A stretch of 21,326 nucleotides of DNA from positions 1 to 21,326 of the forward strand of contig JAPOYW010000633.1 of NCBI GenBank assembly GCA_026706425.1, given 5' to 3'. The stretch's first letter is position 1. The number at the start of each line of letters is the position of its first letter. Of this stretch, positions 14,242 to 21,326 are shown piece after piece. Below the pieces are notes generated by a model. That model saw nothing but the letters and a program-made list of their open reading frames with translations, was not told the DNA's origin and did no database searches. This stretch comes from Gammaproteobacteria bacterium. GTDB lineage: Bacteria; Pseudomonadota; Gammaproteobacteria; Pseudomonadales; Azotimanducaceae. Made by a program: the position numbers and the translations under genes.

Positions 14242-15333
14242 ATGGCAGAACCGGCCATGATCACGACGCTGGACGAATTCGAAGCCGAATACCGCAAGGG
14301 CATCGGCTACCGGACGCCGCCGTTGGGCAGCAAGGTAGCAAGCATCGACAACATCCGCCGCTTCGGCGACGGCGTCGGCGACTACAACCCGCTATACCGG
14401 GACGAGGCCTACGGTGCCAAGAGCCGCTTCGGGATGATCACTGCGCCCCCGATCTTCATCTACGGGGCCAGCATCGGCGTCGCGATGGCCATCAACGGCA
14501 ACATCGACGGTCGCCGGCTGTCGTCCAGCTACTTCCCCATGAACTACGCCGGCGGCGCCATCGACTTCTACCGGACCATCTGGCCCGGCGACCGCGTCAC
14601 GGCGACCGAGGAGATCGTCGACGTCCACCGCAAGCACAGCGGCCGCATTGGGGATTTCGTGCTGTGCGAGGCGCTAGTCAGCTACCACAACCAGCGCAAG
14701 GAACTGGTCGCAACGAAACAGACGCTCATGGCGCGCTACGAGAATCTCGGCGGCGGCCGGACCATCCGGTACGACCGTGACAAGAAGACCCAGGTCGTCG
14801 AAGAGTCCCCGGACCCGCTGGTCTTCGAGCGCGAGCGGCGGGGCAGCGCGACGCGCCATTTCGAAGACGTCGTCGAAGGCGAGGAGATGCCCACGCTCCA
14901 CAAGGGCACCTACACGGTCACCGAGTTGTTCCTGTTCACCCACGGCGTGGTCGGGACAGGCCGTAGCCCCCGCGCGGCATTGGAGAAAGAAGAGTCGAAG
15001 GACCTCGGCGGCGGCGGCCGCTTCGACGCCGACCACGCACGCCATCGGCGCAACATGCCGGGCCAATTCGACTGGGGTCCGCAACGGGTCTGCTGGCTGG
15101 CACAGATGGCCACCGACTGGATGGGAGACGACGGGACGCTGAAGAGGATGGTGACCCGCGTTCGCCATCCCAACGTCGTGGGCGACACCAACACCGTGTT
15201 CGGCAAGGTGGGGCGGAAATACACCGAGAACGGCGAAAACCTAGTGGACCTCGAGATCTACAACGAGAATCAGGCGGGCCTCGCCACTGCGGAATCGACG
15301 ATCACGGTGGCGCTGCCAGGCCGGAGCGCATAG
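14242..15333 (+). CDS. MaoC-like acyl dehydratase, double hotdog fold
   Basis: This 363-residue protein has two hotdog domains. The N-terminal one (about 25-175) is of the FAS1-like/MaoC dehydratase type with VGDYNPLYRDEAYG (45-58). The C-terminal one (about 210-355) includes FDWGPQRVCWLAQMATDWMG and ends LATAESTITVAL. The family hydrates 2-enoyl-CoA or dehydrates 3-hydroxyacyl-CoA. In the N-terminal domain the DxNPxH-like position has Tyr52 in place of His, so catalysis may rest in the other half or use other residues. ATG 14242 follows GGGAGGAA by six bases. It is divergent from iorAB, so shared regulation is possible. A CoA-thioester substrate is expected but its identity is unknown. Confidence 0.85.
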   Translation: MAEPAMITTLDEFEAEYRKGIGYRTPPLGSKVASIDNIRRFGDGVGDYNPLYRDEAYGAKSRFGMITAPPIFIYGASIGVAMAINGNIDGRRLSSSYFPMNYAGGAIDFYRTIWPGDRVTATEEIVDVHRKHSGRIGDFVLCEALVSYHNQRKELVATKQTLMARYENLGGGRTIRYDRDKKTQVVEESPDPLVFERERRGSATRHFEDVVEGEEMPTLHKGTYTVTELFLFTHGVVGTGRSPRAALEKEESKDLGGGGRFDADHARHRRNMPGQFDWGPQRVCWLAQMATDWMGDDGTLKRMVTRVRHPNVVGDTNTVFGKVGRKYTENGENLVDLEIYNENQAGLATAESTITVALPGRSA

Positions 15334-15372
15334 GGGCGAGACGACCCCGCCCGGCGGGCGCGTCCTCGCCAG
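15334..15372 (+). terminator. Possible imperfect hairpin after the MaoC-type gene
   Basis: Directly after the TAG at 15331-15333, GGGGCGAG and CTCGCC can pair around an inner GC stem (CGCCC-GGC-GGGCG). No T-run follows, so an intrinsic terminator is doubtful. The short 69-bp gap to the ankyrin gene leaves read-through likely. Confidence 0.25.
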
Positions 15373-15402
15373 AACCGCCGGGTTCGCCGGAATCGGACCG
15401 TC

Positions 15403-17385
15403 GTGGATACGTCTACCGAAAACGCACTGCTCGATGCCGCGCTTGCCGGCGACGATGCACTTGCCGATGCGATCATGGCCGACGCGTCGGAATGGAAACG
15501 CTCCATCCCGTGTCGGCTGGCAGTCGCCGACCCCGACGCGGTCAACGACCTCGATGACGGGACCGTCAATGCCGGAACCGGTCCGAACGCCTGGCCTCCC
15601 CTCCTGTATCTTGTGAATTCCCGCTACCGAAACGACGACGACGCCAACCGATCCGCCCGGCTCGACATCGCCAAAGCGCTGCTCGACCTGGGTGCCGATC
15701 CGAATACCGGCACCCGCGAATCGGAGACCATCCGCGGCTACCGCACGGCCCTGGGCGGCGCGATCGGTCGGGCTCGCAATCCGGATCTCGCGAAGCTGCT
15801 CCTGGCGGCGGGTGCGCACATCGCCGACGGCCCGACCCTCTACGAAGGCTCCGCCATGTGGGAAGCCGTGCGGCATCGCGACCTCGAGAGCCTTGAAGTC
15901 CTGCTCGGCTACGACCCTCCCCAATGGCACGCCTGCCATGCCTTGCCCCACTGCCTCGCCCACAACGACCTCGGCTTCGTTCGTCTGCTTCTGGATCACG
16001 ACGCCGACCCGAACTGGACCATGGGAACGTGGGGCTTCAAAGGCAATTGCCTCCACGAAGCAGTGGTCCTGGACAACGACTCCGACATCGTCGAGGCCCT
16101 GCTCGGCAAGGACGCCGATGTCCATTTCCGGGATCGCGGAGGACGCACGCCGCTTGCCGTCGCCACCTGCCTCAATAGGGACACCCACCTCGCCCTCCTT
16201 CGCCGAAGCGGCGCCGACGAAGACCACATTCGTACTGTTGACCGCTGGGTGTCGGCGTGTTTCGCCGGTGACGAACAAAACGCCGCCCGGGGCTGGGACC
16301 GGTCCGGGTTGACGCCCATCGACCACGCCTGGCTTTGCAGGGCCGTTCGCATGGGAAACAACGACGCGGTTCGACTTCTGCTGGGGGGCGACGTCGACCC
16401 GGATGCCGTGGACGACGACGGCAACCGGGCACTCCACGTGGCCGCCAGCGAAGGCAACACCGTTTCGGTCGAGTACCTAATCGATGCGGGCGCCGACACT
16501 CGGGCCGTGAACTACGCGGGCGAAACGCCGTTCGACGTCGCCCAACGCAGCACGGGCGCTTCGAGCGACGCGGTGCTGGCGCTGCTGGCACCGCATCGTC
16601 CCAGGCAGCCCTCGGTTCTCTACGACGATGCGGATTTCGCTGCCGTTTACGAACGCGCCGCGGATGCAGTTGTCGACGGGGACATCGGCACCCTCGACCG
16701 CCTGCTGCGCGCAAACCCGGTCCTTGCGACGGCACGGTCCGCCCGTCCCCACCGCTGCACCCTGTTGCACTACCTCGGTGCCAACGGCATCGAGGGCCAC
16801 CGCCAGAAGACGCCGGCGAACGCGGTCGAGGTCATCGACAGGCTGTTCGCCGCCGGTGCCGATCCAAACGCGTCCTGCTACACCTACCGGGGAGGACCGG
16901 ACGAGACCACGGTTGGCCTTTTGACGAGCAGCGGTCACCCCAGGGATGCGGGATTGACCGTGTCGATGGTCAGCGCGCTCGCCAAGGGCGGTGCGCGGGT
17001 GCCCGATGTCTATCGACTGCTTGGCCAGCTAGTTGATCGCGACCCTCAACAAGTGGATGGCTTCGACCCCGAATCCGACCTCGCCGCCCAAGCCGTCTTG
17101 GAGTGCGCTGGGCTAAGGGAGCGAGAAATGCTGTTCGCGCTCATCGATTCGGGTGTCGATGTGAACGCCCGTCGCGGCGACGGTGCAACCGCCCTGCACC
17201 AGGCAGCCATCGACGGGGACAGCCAACTGGTCGACGCGTTGCTGGACCGCGGCGCCGACCTATCGCTTCGCGACACCGTCTACGACGGTACGGCCGCCGG
17301 ATGGGCTTTCGCGGGTGGCCACGAGGAACTGGGCAGGAAACTGGCCGGAAGGCTGGCGCGTCTCGCGAGTACTCGAGCCGTCTAG
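15403..17385 (+). CDS. Large ankyrin-repeat protein
   Basis: This 660-residue protein consists mostly of ankyrin-type helical repeats, which mediate protein-protein contacts. Clear repeat cores are LLDLGADPNTGT (94-104), LLAAGAHIADG (133-143), LLDHDADPNW (196-205), ALLGKDADVHFRDRGGRTPL (232-251), ALHVAASEGNTVSVEYLIDAGADTRAVN (343-370), FAAGADPNAS (about 485-494) and ALHQAAIDGDSQLVDALLDRGADLSLRD (about 598-625). A less regular segment with TLLHYLGANGIEGHRQKTPANAVEVI (about 455-480) is typical of a recurring bacterial ankyrin family. There is no signal peptide or membrane segment, so it is predicted cytosolic. GTG 15403 lacks a strong ribosome-binding site. The partner is unknown. It converges with the STAS gene 24 bp away. 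Confidence 0.87.
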   Translation: MDTSTENALLDAALAGDDALADAIMADASEWKRSIPCRLAVADPDAVNDLDDGTVNAGTGPNAWPPLLYLVNSRYRNDDDANRSARLDIAKALLDLGADPNTGTRESETIRGYRTALGGAIGRARNPDLAKLLLAAGAHIADGPTLYEGSAMWEAVRHRDLESLEVLLGYDPPQWHACHALPHCLAHNDLGFVRLLLDHDADPNWTMGTWGFKGNCLHEAVVLDNDSDIVEALLGKDADVHFRDRGGRTPLAVATCLNRDTHLALLRRSGADEDHIRTVDRWVSACFAGDEQNAARGWDRSGLTPIDHAWLCRAVRMGNNDAVRLLLGGDVDPDAVDDDGNRALHVAASEGNTVSVEYLIDAGADTRAVNYAGETPFDVAQRSTGASSDAVLALLAPHRPRQPSVLYDDADFAAVYERAADAVVDGDIGTLDRLLRANPVLATARSARPHRCTLLHYLGANGIEGHRQKTPANAVEVIDRLFAAGADPNASCYTYRGGPDETTVGLLTSSGHPRDAGLTVSMVSALAKGGARVPDVYRLLGQLVDRDPQQVDGFDPESDLAAQAVLECAGLREREMLFALIDSGVDVNARRGDGATALHQAAIDGDSQLVDALLDRGADLSLRDTVYDGTAAGWAFAGGHEELGRKLAGRLARLASTRAV

Positions 17386-17409
17386 GAGCAGATCTGTCCT
17401 ATGGGAACG

Positions 17410-17748
17410 TCAGGAAGCTACGGCCGAAACGGCACCGCCTCGATCCGTGTGGATGTTGATGATCTTGTCGAAACCGCTGATCTGGAACACTTCCCGAATG
17501 GGGTCGGACAACGAACACAGTACGAACTTGACGGCCCGCCGGTTGAGATCCTTGGCGATACGCAAGATCGCGCGAAGGCCCGCGCTGCTGATATAGGACA
17601 GTTCTTCGCAGTCGAGGACGACCGCTCCTTCGCTGCCGCCGATTGCCTCCTGCATGGTGTTCTCAAAGTCGGCGGCGTTGGTACCGTCGATCCGCCCCCC
17701 CGCCTTGGCAATGAGCGTCCCGTTCTCGTTCTCAGTCGTGACTTCCAT
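17410..17748 (-). CDS. STAS-domain anti-sigma-factor antagonist (SpoIIAA-like)
   Basis: This 112-residue protein is a single STAS domain. In such proteins the unphosphorylated form binds an anti-sigma factor/kinase and so frees a sigma factor or other target. The conserved phosphorylation loop reads LSYISSAGLRAIL, with the Ser pair at residues 54-55, preceded by AVVLDCEEL. ATG 17748 follows a purine-rich AGGGG very closely. No kinase (RsbW/SpoIIAB type), PP2C phosphatase or sigma factor gene lies in the window, so its partners are encoded elsewhere. A 14-bp perfect palindrome lies just upstream. It is separated from pgsA by tRNA-Cys on the same strand. Confidence 0.92.
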   Translation of the reverse strand: MEVTTENENGTLIAKAGGRIDGTNAADFENTMQEAIGGSEGAVVLDCEELSYISSAGLRAILRIAKDLNRRAVKFVLCSLSDPIREVFQISGFDKIINIHTDRGGAVSAVAS

Positions 17749-17770
17749 ACCCCTAACCCAACTCGTTAAG

Positions 17771-17784
17771 TGGGCCGCGGCCCA
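17771..17784. promoter_or_regulatory. 14-bp GC palindrome upstream of the STAS gene
   Basis: TGGGCCGCGGCCCA is a perfect palindrome 22 bp upstream of the STAS start codon. It has no loop, so it is more likely a protein-binding site than a terminator, but chance is possible in GC-rich DNA. Confidence 0.25.
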
Positions 17785-17829
17785 TCCAAGTGGCGAACCT
17801 TACCACAGCCGGTGCGTCAACGACGCGAT

Positions 17830-17903
17830 TGGAGGCTGGAGTCGGAATCGAACCGGCGTAAACGGAGTTGCAGTCCGCTGCATGACCACTCTGCCATCCA
17901 GCC
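17830..17903 (-). tRNA. tRNA-Cys (anticodon GCA)
   Basis: This 74-nt tRNA has encoded CCA. The acceptor GGCTGGA pairs with TCCAGCC and the discriminator base is U, typical of tRNA-Cys. The anticodon stem holds the loop CTGCAAC, giving GCA. The T-loop is GGTTCGATTCC. It lies 74 bp downstream of pgsA on the same strand, echoing the pgsA-glyW-cysT-leuZ order of enterobacteria. Confidence 0.97.
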
Positions 17904-17977
17904 CACGAACACCACCGCTTGTCGCATCGACAGCCCAGTAGGCGCCCAAGGAACGAATCCTAACACAGACACCCAAC

Positions 17978-18574
17978 TCAGCCGTCCGCGTCCCCCAAAC
18001 CGTCCCGGAGGGTTGGCCATGCGGCCCGACCGTAGGTGATCATCGACCAGATGGTGAGAAACACCGCGGCGTAGAGCAGCACCAAGCCGACGACCGCCCA
18101 GGGGCGCATCTCCGGCGGGTTGGCCAGCAACACGATGATGGCGACCATCTGGACCGTCGTCTTGAGGCGCCCGACCCAGGAAACCAAAACCAGGCCGCGG
18201 CGGTTCATCTCGGCCATCCACTCCCGCAGCGCGGAGACGACGATCTCCCGTCCCACGATGATGATTCCAGGCAGTGTCATCCAGGGGTTGGCATGGCTGC
18301 CGATCAACAGCACCAACGCCGTGACGACGATCAGTTTGTCCGCCACCGGATCGAGAAACGCGCCGAACGGCGTGACCTGTTCCAGCTTTCGCGCCAGATA
18401 GCCATCGAGCCAGTCGGTGAACGCCGCGCCCGCGAACAACAGCGCCGCGACCCAGTGGTAGCTGTCGGTCGCCACGTATACGACCGCGAAAACCGGCACC
18501 AGTGCGATCCGGCTGATCGTCAGGATATTCGGCAGGCTGACGCCTAGAAGACTATTGGCCATGTAGCGATCCAT
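17978..18574 (-). CDS. pgsA: CDP-diacylglycerol-glycerol-3-phosphate 3-phosphatidyltransferase
   Basis: This 198-residue integral membrane enzyme makes phosphatidylglycerol phosphate from CDP-diacylglycerol and glycerol-3-phosphate, the committed step to phosphatidylglycerol and cardiolipin. The CDP-alcohol phosphotransferase motif is complete: Asp54, Asp57-Gly58, Ala61-Arg62, Gly71, Asp75 and Asp79 (DWLDGYLARKLEQVTPFGAF, then LDPVAD). Four or more hydrophobic segments surround it. ATG 18574 lies inside the uvrC end (23-bp overlap) after GCGGAG; a second ATG at 18562 is also possible. The overlap suggests coupling to uvrC, as in other gammaproteobacteria. Confidence 0.95.
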   Translation of the reverse strand: MDRYMANSLLGVSLPNILTISRIALVPVFAVVYVATDSYHWVAALLFAGAAFTDWLDGYLARKLEQVTPFGAFLDPVADKLIVVTALVLLIGSHANPWMTLPGIIIVGREIVVSALREWMAEMNRRGLVLVSWVGRLKTTVQMVAIIVLLANPPEMRPWAVVGLVLLYAAVFLTIWSMITYGRAAWPTLRDGLGDADG

Positions 18575-20438
18575 GAATCTCCGCCGCCATTTTAAGGCTT
18601 ATGCCCGGAACCTTGGAGATTTCTTCGGGACTCGCGCCCGATATCGATGACACGGAGCCGAAGTGGGCAAGCAGCTCGCGTTTACGGCGTGGCCCAATGC
18701 CCGGAATGTCGTCCAGCACCGAACGACGCTTCTGCTTCTGGCGTCGGCCGCGGTGACCCGCGATGGCGAAGCGGTGGGCCTCGTCCCGCACCTGTTGCAG
18801 AAGGTGCATGGCGGGCCCGCTCGGCGGCAGCGCCAAGGTGCCGCCGCCGGCTAGCACGATGGTTTCGAGCCCGGGTTTTCGGGTCGGGCCCTTGGCAATT
18901 CCGAGCAGCGCGATGTCACCCAACTGCAGGCTCTTGAGTACCTCGGCCGCACGGTTTACCTGTCCCGCCCCGCCGTCGATGACGACGACGTCGGGCAGCA
19001 CGCCCTCACCCCGTGCCAGGCGCGAATAGCGGCGCGCAATGGTCTGCTCGATGGCACTGTAGTCGTCCCCCCGGGCGATGCCTTCGATGTTGAACCGGCG
19101 GTAGTCCGACTTCACCGGGCCCTCGGTGTCGAACACCACGCACGACGCAACGGTCGACTCGCCACCGGCATGGCTGATGTCGAAGCATTCGAGCCGTTTC
19201 GGCAGATCCTCGCATTCGAGGGCGGATTGCAGTTCCACGAACCTGGACATCATGTTCTGCCGATCCGCAACCAGGGCACTCAGGGAGATCTCGGCGTTTT
19301 CCGCCGCCATCTTCGCCCAGCGCGCACGTTGCCCGCGTACGCGACTGGATACTTCGACCTTTCTGCCCGCCCGTGCCGCTAGAGCGTTCGCCAGAAGGTC
19401 CGAATCCGCCATAGACGCCGACGCGATCACGGATTTCGGAATCTCCCGATCACCACCGCCAAGGTAGTACTGGGAAAGAAACGCGAACAGCATGTCGCCG
19501 CCGGACATCGCCAGTTCGTTCCTGGGAAACCATGTGCGATGCCCCAACAGGCGCCCGTCCCGGACGAAAAGCCCCTGTATGCAGACCTGCGCCGGGGCCA
19601 GACCTCCGGCAACGGCCTCGCCACTCGAGGCGCCGTCGGCGTCTCTCCCCCCTGGTGCCCTGCCGTCCGGCGGCGCAATGCCGAAGATGTCCACGTCGCC
19701 GCCGGCACCGTGAACGTACTGGTTCTCCTGGACCCGGCGCAGGTGATCGATCTGGTCCCGGTACCTCGCCGCCCGCTCGAACTCCAAGGCCTCGGCAGCG
19801 GACTCCATCTTCGCCTTGAACTCGGCCAGCACATCCTGGCTCTTGCCTTCCAGGAACATCGCGGCCAATCGAACATCGTCGGCGTAGCGTTCACGATCGA
19901 TCAAACCGACGCAAGGCGCGCTGCAGCGATCAATCTGGTACTGCAGGCAGGGTCGTGAACGATTCTTGAAGAACCCGTCCTCGCAGGGCCGAATGCCGAA
20001 CAGTTTCTGCAGGATGTTCAGGCTGTCGCGCACGGCAGCCGCACTCGGAAACGGGCCGAAATACCTGCCGTCCTTCCGGGCGCCACGATGGAACGCCAAG
20101 CGCGGATACGGGTGCGCGGTCAAGTGGATGTAGGGGTACGACTTGTCGTCTCTAAGCACCACATTGTACGGCGGACGTTCCGCCTTGATCAGGCTCTGCT
20201 CCAGCAGCAATGCCTCGGTTTCGCTGCTGGTGACCGTGATCTGGATGTCGCGCACCTTGGCGACGAGAGCCATGGTCTTGGCGGTCAGCCCGGAGGCACG
20301 GAAATAGGCGGTCACGCGCGCCTTGAGATTGCGCGCCTTGCCGACGTAGAGGACGGCCCCGCCGGCACCGAGCATTCGGTAGACCCCGGGCCGGGTCGTC
20401 AGACTTGCGAGGAACGGTTCCGCGTCGAACGCCGCCAT
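18552..20438 (-). CDS. uvrC: Excinuclease ABC subunit C
   Basis: This 628-residue nuclease makes both incisions in UvrABC nucleotide-excision repair. Domains in order are GIY-YIG (about 15-95, with PGVY and YVGKARNLKARV), a Cys-rich region with Cys152, Cys164, Cys172 and Cys176 spaced like the E. coli UvrC Fe-S ligands, a UVR segment (about 200-240), the RNase H-like half (CFDISHAGGE, VVIDGGAGQVN) and C-terminal helix-hairpin-helix motifs (DDIPGIGPRRKRELL, VPGISLKMA). ATG 20438 begins MAAFDAEPF, the usual UvrC start, though the frame extends upstream. An extra Gly/Ala/Asp-rich stretch at about 256-283 is absent from E. coli UvrC as I recall it. The TAG stop overlaps pgsA. Confidence 0.97.
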   Translation of the reverse strand: MAAFDAEPFLASLTTRPGVYRMLGAGGAVLYVGKARNLKARVTAYFRASGLTAKTMALVAKVRDIQITVTSSETEALLLEQSLIKAERPPYNVVLRDDKSYPYIHLTAHPYPRLAFHRGARKDGRYFGPFPSAAAVRDSLNILQKLFGIRPCEDGFFKNRSRPCLQYQIDRCSAPCVGLIDRERYADDVRLAAMFLEGKSQDVLAEFKAKMESAAEALEFERAARYRDQIDHLRRVQENQYVHGAGGDVDIFGIAPPDGRAPGGRDADGASSGEAVAGGLAPAQVCIQGLFVRDGRLLGHRTWFPRNELAMSGGDMLFAFLSQYYLGGGDREIPKSVIASASMADSDLLANALAARAGRKVEVSSRVRGQRARWAKMAAENAEISLSALVADRQNMMSRFVELQSALECEDLPKRLECFDISHAGGESTVASCVVFDTEGPVKSDYRRFNIEGIARGDDYSAIEQTIARRYSRLARGEGVLPDVVVIDGGAGQVNRAAEVLKSLQLGDIALLGIAKGPTRKPGLETIVLAGGGTLALPPSGPAMHLLQQVRDEAHRFAIAGHRGRRQKQKRRSVLDDIPGIGPRRKRELLAHFGSVSSISGASPEEISKVPGISLKMAAEIHGSLHGQ

Positions 20439-20467
20439 GCCCTGCCCCGGTGGGTCCGGCCCCGATG

Positions 20468-20866
20468 CTAAGACCGCGCGCGAAACGGAATGACGTTGTC
20501 GTCGCGCTTGACGTAGATCTCTCGCTGACGGCCCGGGCCGTCGATTCCAATCCGACCCACACCGAACAAGCGCAGTTCGTACTGGGCTGCCCGGCCCCCG
20601 GCGGGTTCCAGCGTCAGCGTTACACCCGTGAGTCGCCAAGTCCCGCGATAGATCGTGTCGCCGTCGCGAGCCACGTACGGCCCAGCCAGCGGTCCGCCCG
20701 ACAGCGTCAGCGATCGCGCTTCGCCGGTAGAACCGTCCACCGATGAATCGAGATCCCATTGGCCGACGAGTTCCAGGGACCGAACCCAATTCAGCCGGGC
20801 GCGCCGCCCCGAACGGAACCAGAGGAAAGCGACGACGACCGCCGCCACCACCAGGTACAGGCTCAC
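20468..20866 (-). CDS. Small membrane-anchored protein of unknown function
   Basis: I do not recognise this 132-residue protein. It has one N-terminal hydrophobic helix (SLYLVVAAVVVAFLWF), then a basic stretch (RSGRRARLNW). A soluble, probably beta-rich domain follows, with VGQWDLDSS, TIYRGTWRLTGVTLTLEPAGG and the C-terminal YVKRDDNVIPFRARS. The orientation with the basic patch after the helix suggests a soluble part in the cytoplasm. The GTG start at 20866 overlaps the DUF503 stop as GTGA, with GAGGT upstream, so it is translationally coupled. uvrC follows after 29 bp. An upstream ATG at 21031 would lie inside the DUF503 gene and adds only low-quality Arg/Gly-rich sequence. Confidence 0.75.
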   Translation of the reverse strand: MSLYLVVAAVVVAFLWFRSGRRARLNWVRSLELVGQWDLDSSVDGSTGEARSLTLSGGPLAGPYVARDGDTIYRGTWRLTGVTLTLEPAGGRAAQYELRLFGVGRIGIDGPGRQREIYVKRDDNVIPFRARS

Positions 20867-21150
20867 GTGGCGATTACCTCGCGGTCGACGTCCACCAAGG
20901 TCGCATCCACCGATTGCGCGACCCACTGCTCGACTTCCGTCAGGGACCGTTCCACGACCCGTGCGTCGCCGGCAACGGCCACAATGGACCAACGCGCCCG
21001 TTTGTGCGAGTCCTGGAAGGCACTCTCGCACACCGCAAGATTGGTGACCCGACCGAACTTGCCCCGCAGCCGCGCTAGCCGTCGTCGTTTCTCCTTCAGC
21101 GAACCACAGCCCGCAAGATAGAAATCGAGGGCGAGAAGTCCAATATGCAT
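20863..21150 (-). CDS. DUF503 family protein (YlxP-like)
   Basis: This 95-residue protein starts MHIGLLALDFYLAGCGSLKE and continues KRRRLARLRGKFGRVTNLAVCE, the family hallmark SLKEKR..L..L..K...FNV.V.E. The centre (QDSHKRARWSIVAVAGDARVVE) and full length also match. YlxP proteins are small, cytosolic and often near translation or ribosome-maturation genes; a role in ribosome biogenesis has been suggested but is not settled. ATG 21150 has AAGGA nine bases upstream. It is the first gene visible of the four-gene DUF503-membrane protein-uvrC-pgsA unit, and the next gene starts within its stop codon. Confidence 0.9.
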   Translation of the reverse strand: MHIGLLALDFYLAGCGSLKEKRRRLARLRGKFGRVTNLAVCESAFQDSHKRARWSIVAVAGDARVVERSLTEVEQWVAQSVDATLVDVDREVIAT

Positions 21151-21227
21151 CTGCTAGATTCCTTGAGCGCCCTTGACGCTCACACTCAGGTTGCTATTGG
21201 GCAAGTTCCTGAATCTGCTCCTCAACG

Positions 21228-21272
21228 GCTCGTGTACGCACGAGACGCGCTCGTGTACGCACGAGACGCGCT
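21228..21272. repeat. 21-bp tandem repeat of a small hairpin
   Basis: The unit GCTCGTGTACGCACGAGACGC occurs twice in a row (21228-21248, 21249-21269), with GCT starting a third. Each unit contains a perfect stem CTCGTG/CACGAG around the loop TACG. On the minus strand the two hairpins come directly after a TAG (21273-21271) ending a frame open to the window edge (KGVGEPRAVPDQRLVTG). Another minus frame reads through them as RLVRTRA twice and stops at 21194. I cannot tell which frame, if either, is coding. No T-run follows. Confidence 0.9.
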
Positions 21273-21324
21273 AGCCGGTGACGAGTCTTTGGTCGGGAAC
21301 AGCCCGGGGTTCGCCGACGCCCTT
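21271..21324 (-). CDS. Possible 3' end of a gene cut by the window edge
   Basis: A minus-strand frame open to the right edge ends at TAG 21273-21271 and reads KGVGEPRAVPDQRLVTG. Composition is plausible for a protein end, and the tandem hairpins begin right after the stop. It is too short to identify. The alternative frame that ends at 21194 is Arg-rich and looks less natural. Confidence 0.25.
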   Translation of the reverse strand, partial: KGVGEPRAVPDQRLVTG

Positions 21325-21326
21325 CA

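Noticed and set aside
15241..16437. Minus-strand open frame opposite the ankyrin gene
   Set aside because: It is antisense to clear ankyrin repeats and its start and end do not fit the neighbouring genes.

Overview
The window is 21.3 kb of GC-rich, densely coding bacterial DNA. It suggests a proteobacterium, most likely a gammaproteobacterium. The best evidence is the right-hand block uvrC - pgsA - tRNA-Cys, which matches the enterobacterial order uvrC-pgsA-glyW-cysT-leuZ. GTG starts are common, and TAG is the most frequent stop codon (11 of 19 complete genes). I see no phage, IS element, rRNA or CRISPR array.

Layout. Bases 1-1257: the 3' end of an acyl-CoA/AMP-forming ligase (+) converges with a Sfp/EntD-type phosphopantetheinyl transferase (-). 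Bases 1351-4309 (+): an HslV/proteasome-like Ntn hydrolase with its own TATAAT box, a glyoxalase II-type metallo-hydrolase, and a beta-propeller protein resembling glycoside hydrolases. Bases 4325-4576: two head-to-head leucine tRNAs (UAG and UAA). Bases 4577-4993: no intact gene, possibly a decayed minus-strand reading frame.

Bases 4994-14124 are one long minus-strand series. In transcription order it runs: a two-subunit molybdenum hydroxylase of the isoquinoline 1-oxidoreductase type (2Fe-2S small subunit, Tat-signal large subunit); an NfeD/YuaF-like membrane protein with a flotillin; a CHY zinc-finger protein; and a hydantoinase/oxoprolinase pair, hyuA and hyuB. The hyu part is unusual. 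A 90-bp tandem duplication at the hyuA start creates two 23-codon mini-ORFs, and hyuB is cut by one in-frame TAG.

Bases 14242-17385 (+): a double-hotdog MaoC-type dehydratase divergent from the hydroxylase, then a 660-residue ankyrin-repeat protein. Bases 17410-21150 (-): an orphan STAS anti-anti-sigma factor, tRNA-Cys, and a tightly packed DUF503 - unknown membrane protein - uvrC - pgsA operon. The last 100 bases hold a 21-bp tandem repeat of a small hairpin.

How the genes fit together. Ligase, phosphopantetheinyl transferase and MaoC-type dehydratase point to CoA- or carrier-bound acyl metabolism. The Mo hydroxylase and the oxoprolinase-type enzymes point to breakdown of N-heterocycles or cyclic amides, but their substrates cannot be read from sequence. 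NfeD and flotillin form a known membrane-microdomain module. The clearest oddities are the hyuA-start duplication, the hyuB nonsense codon, and the Ser (not Thr) predicted N-terminal nucleophile of the HslV-like protein.
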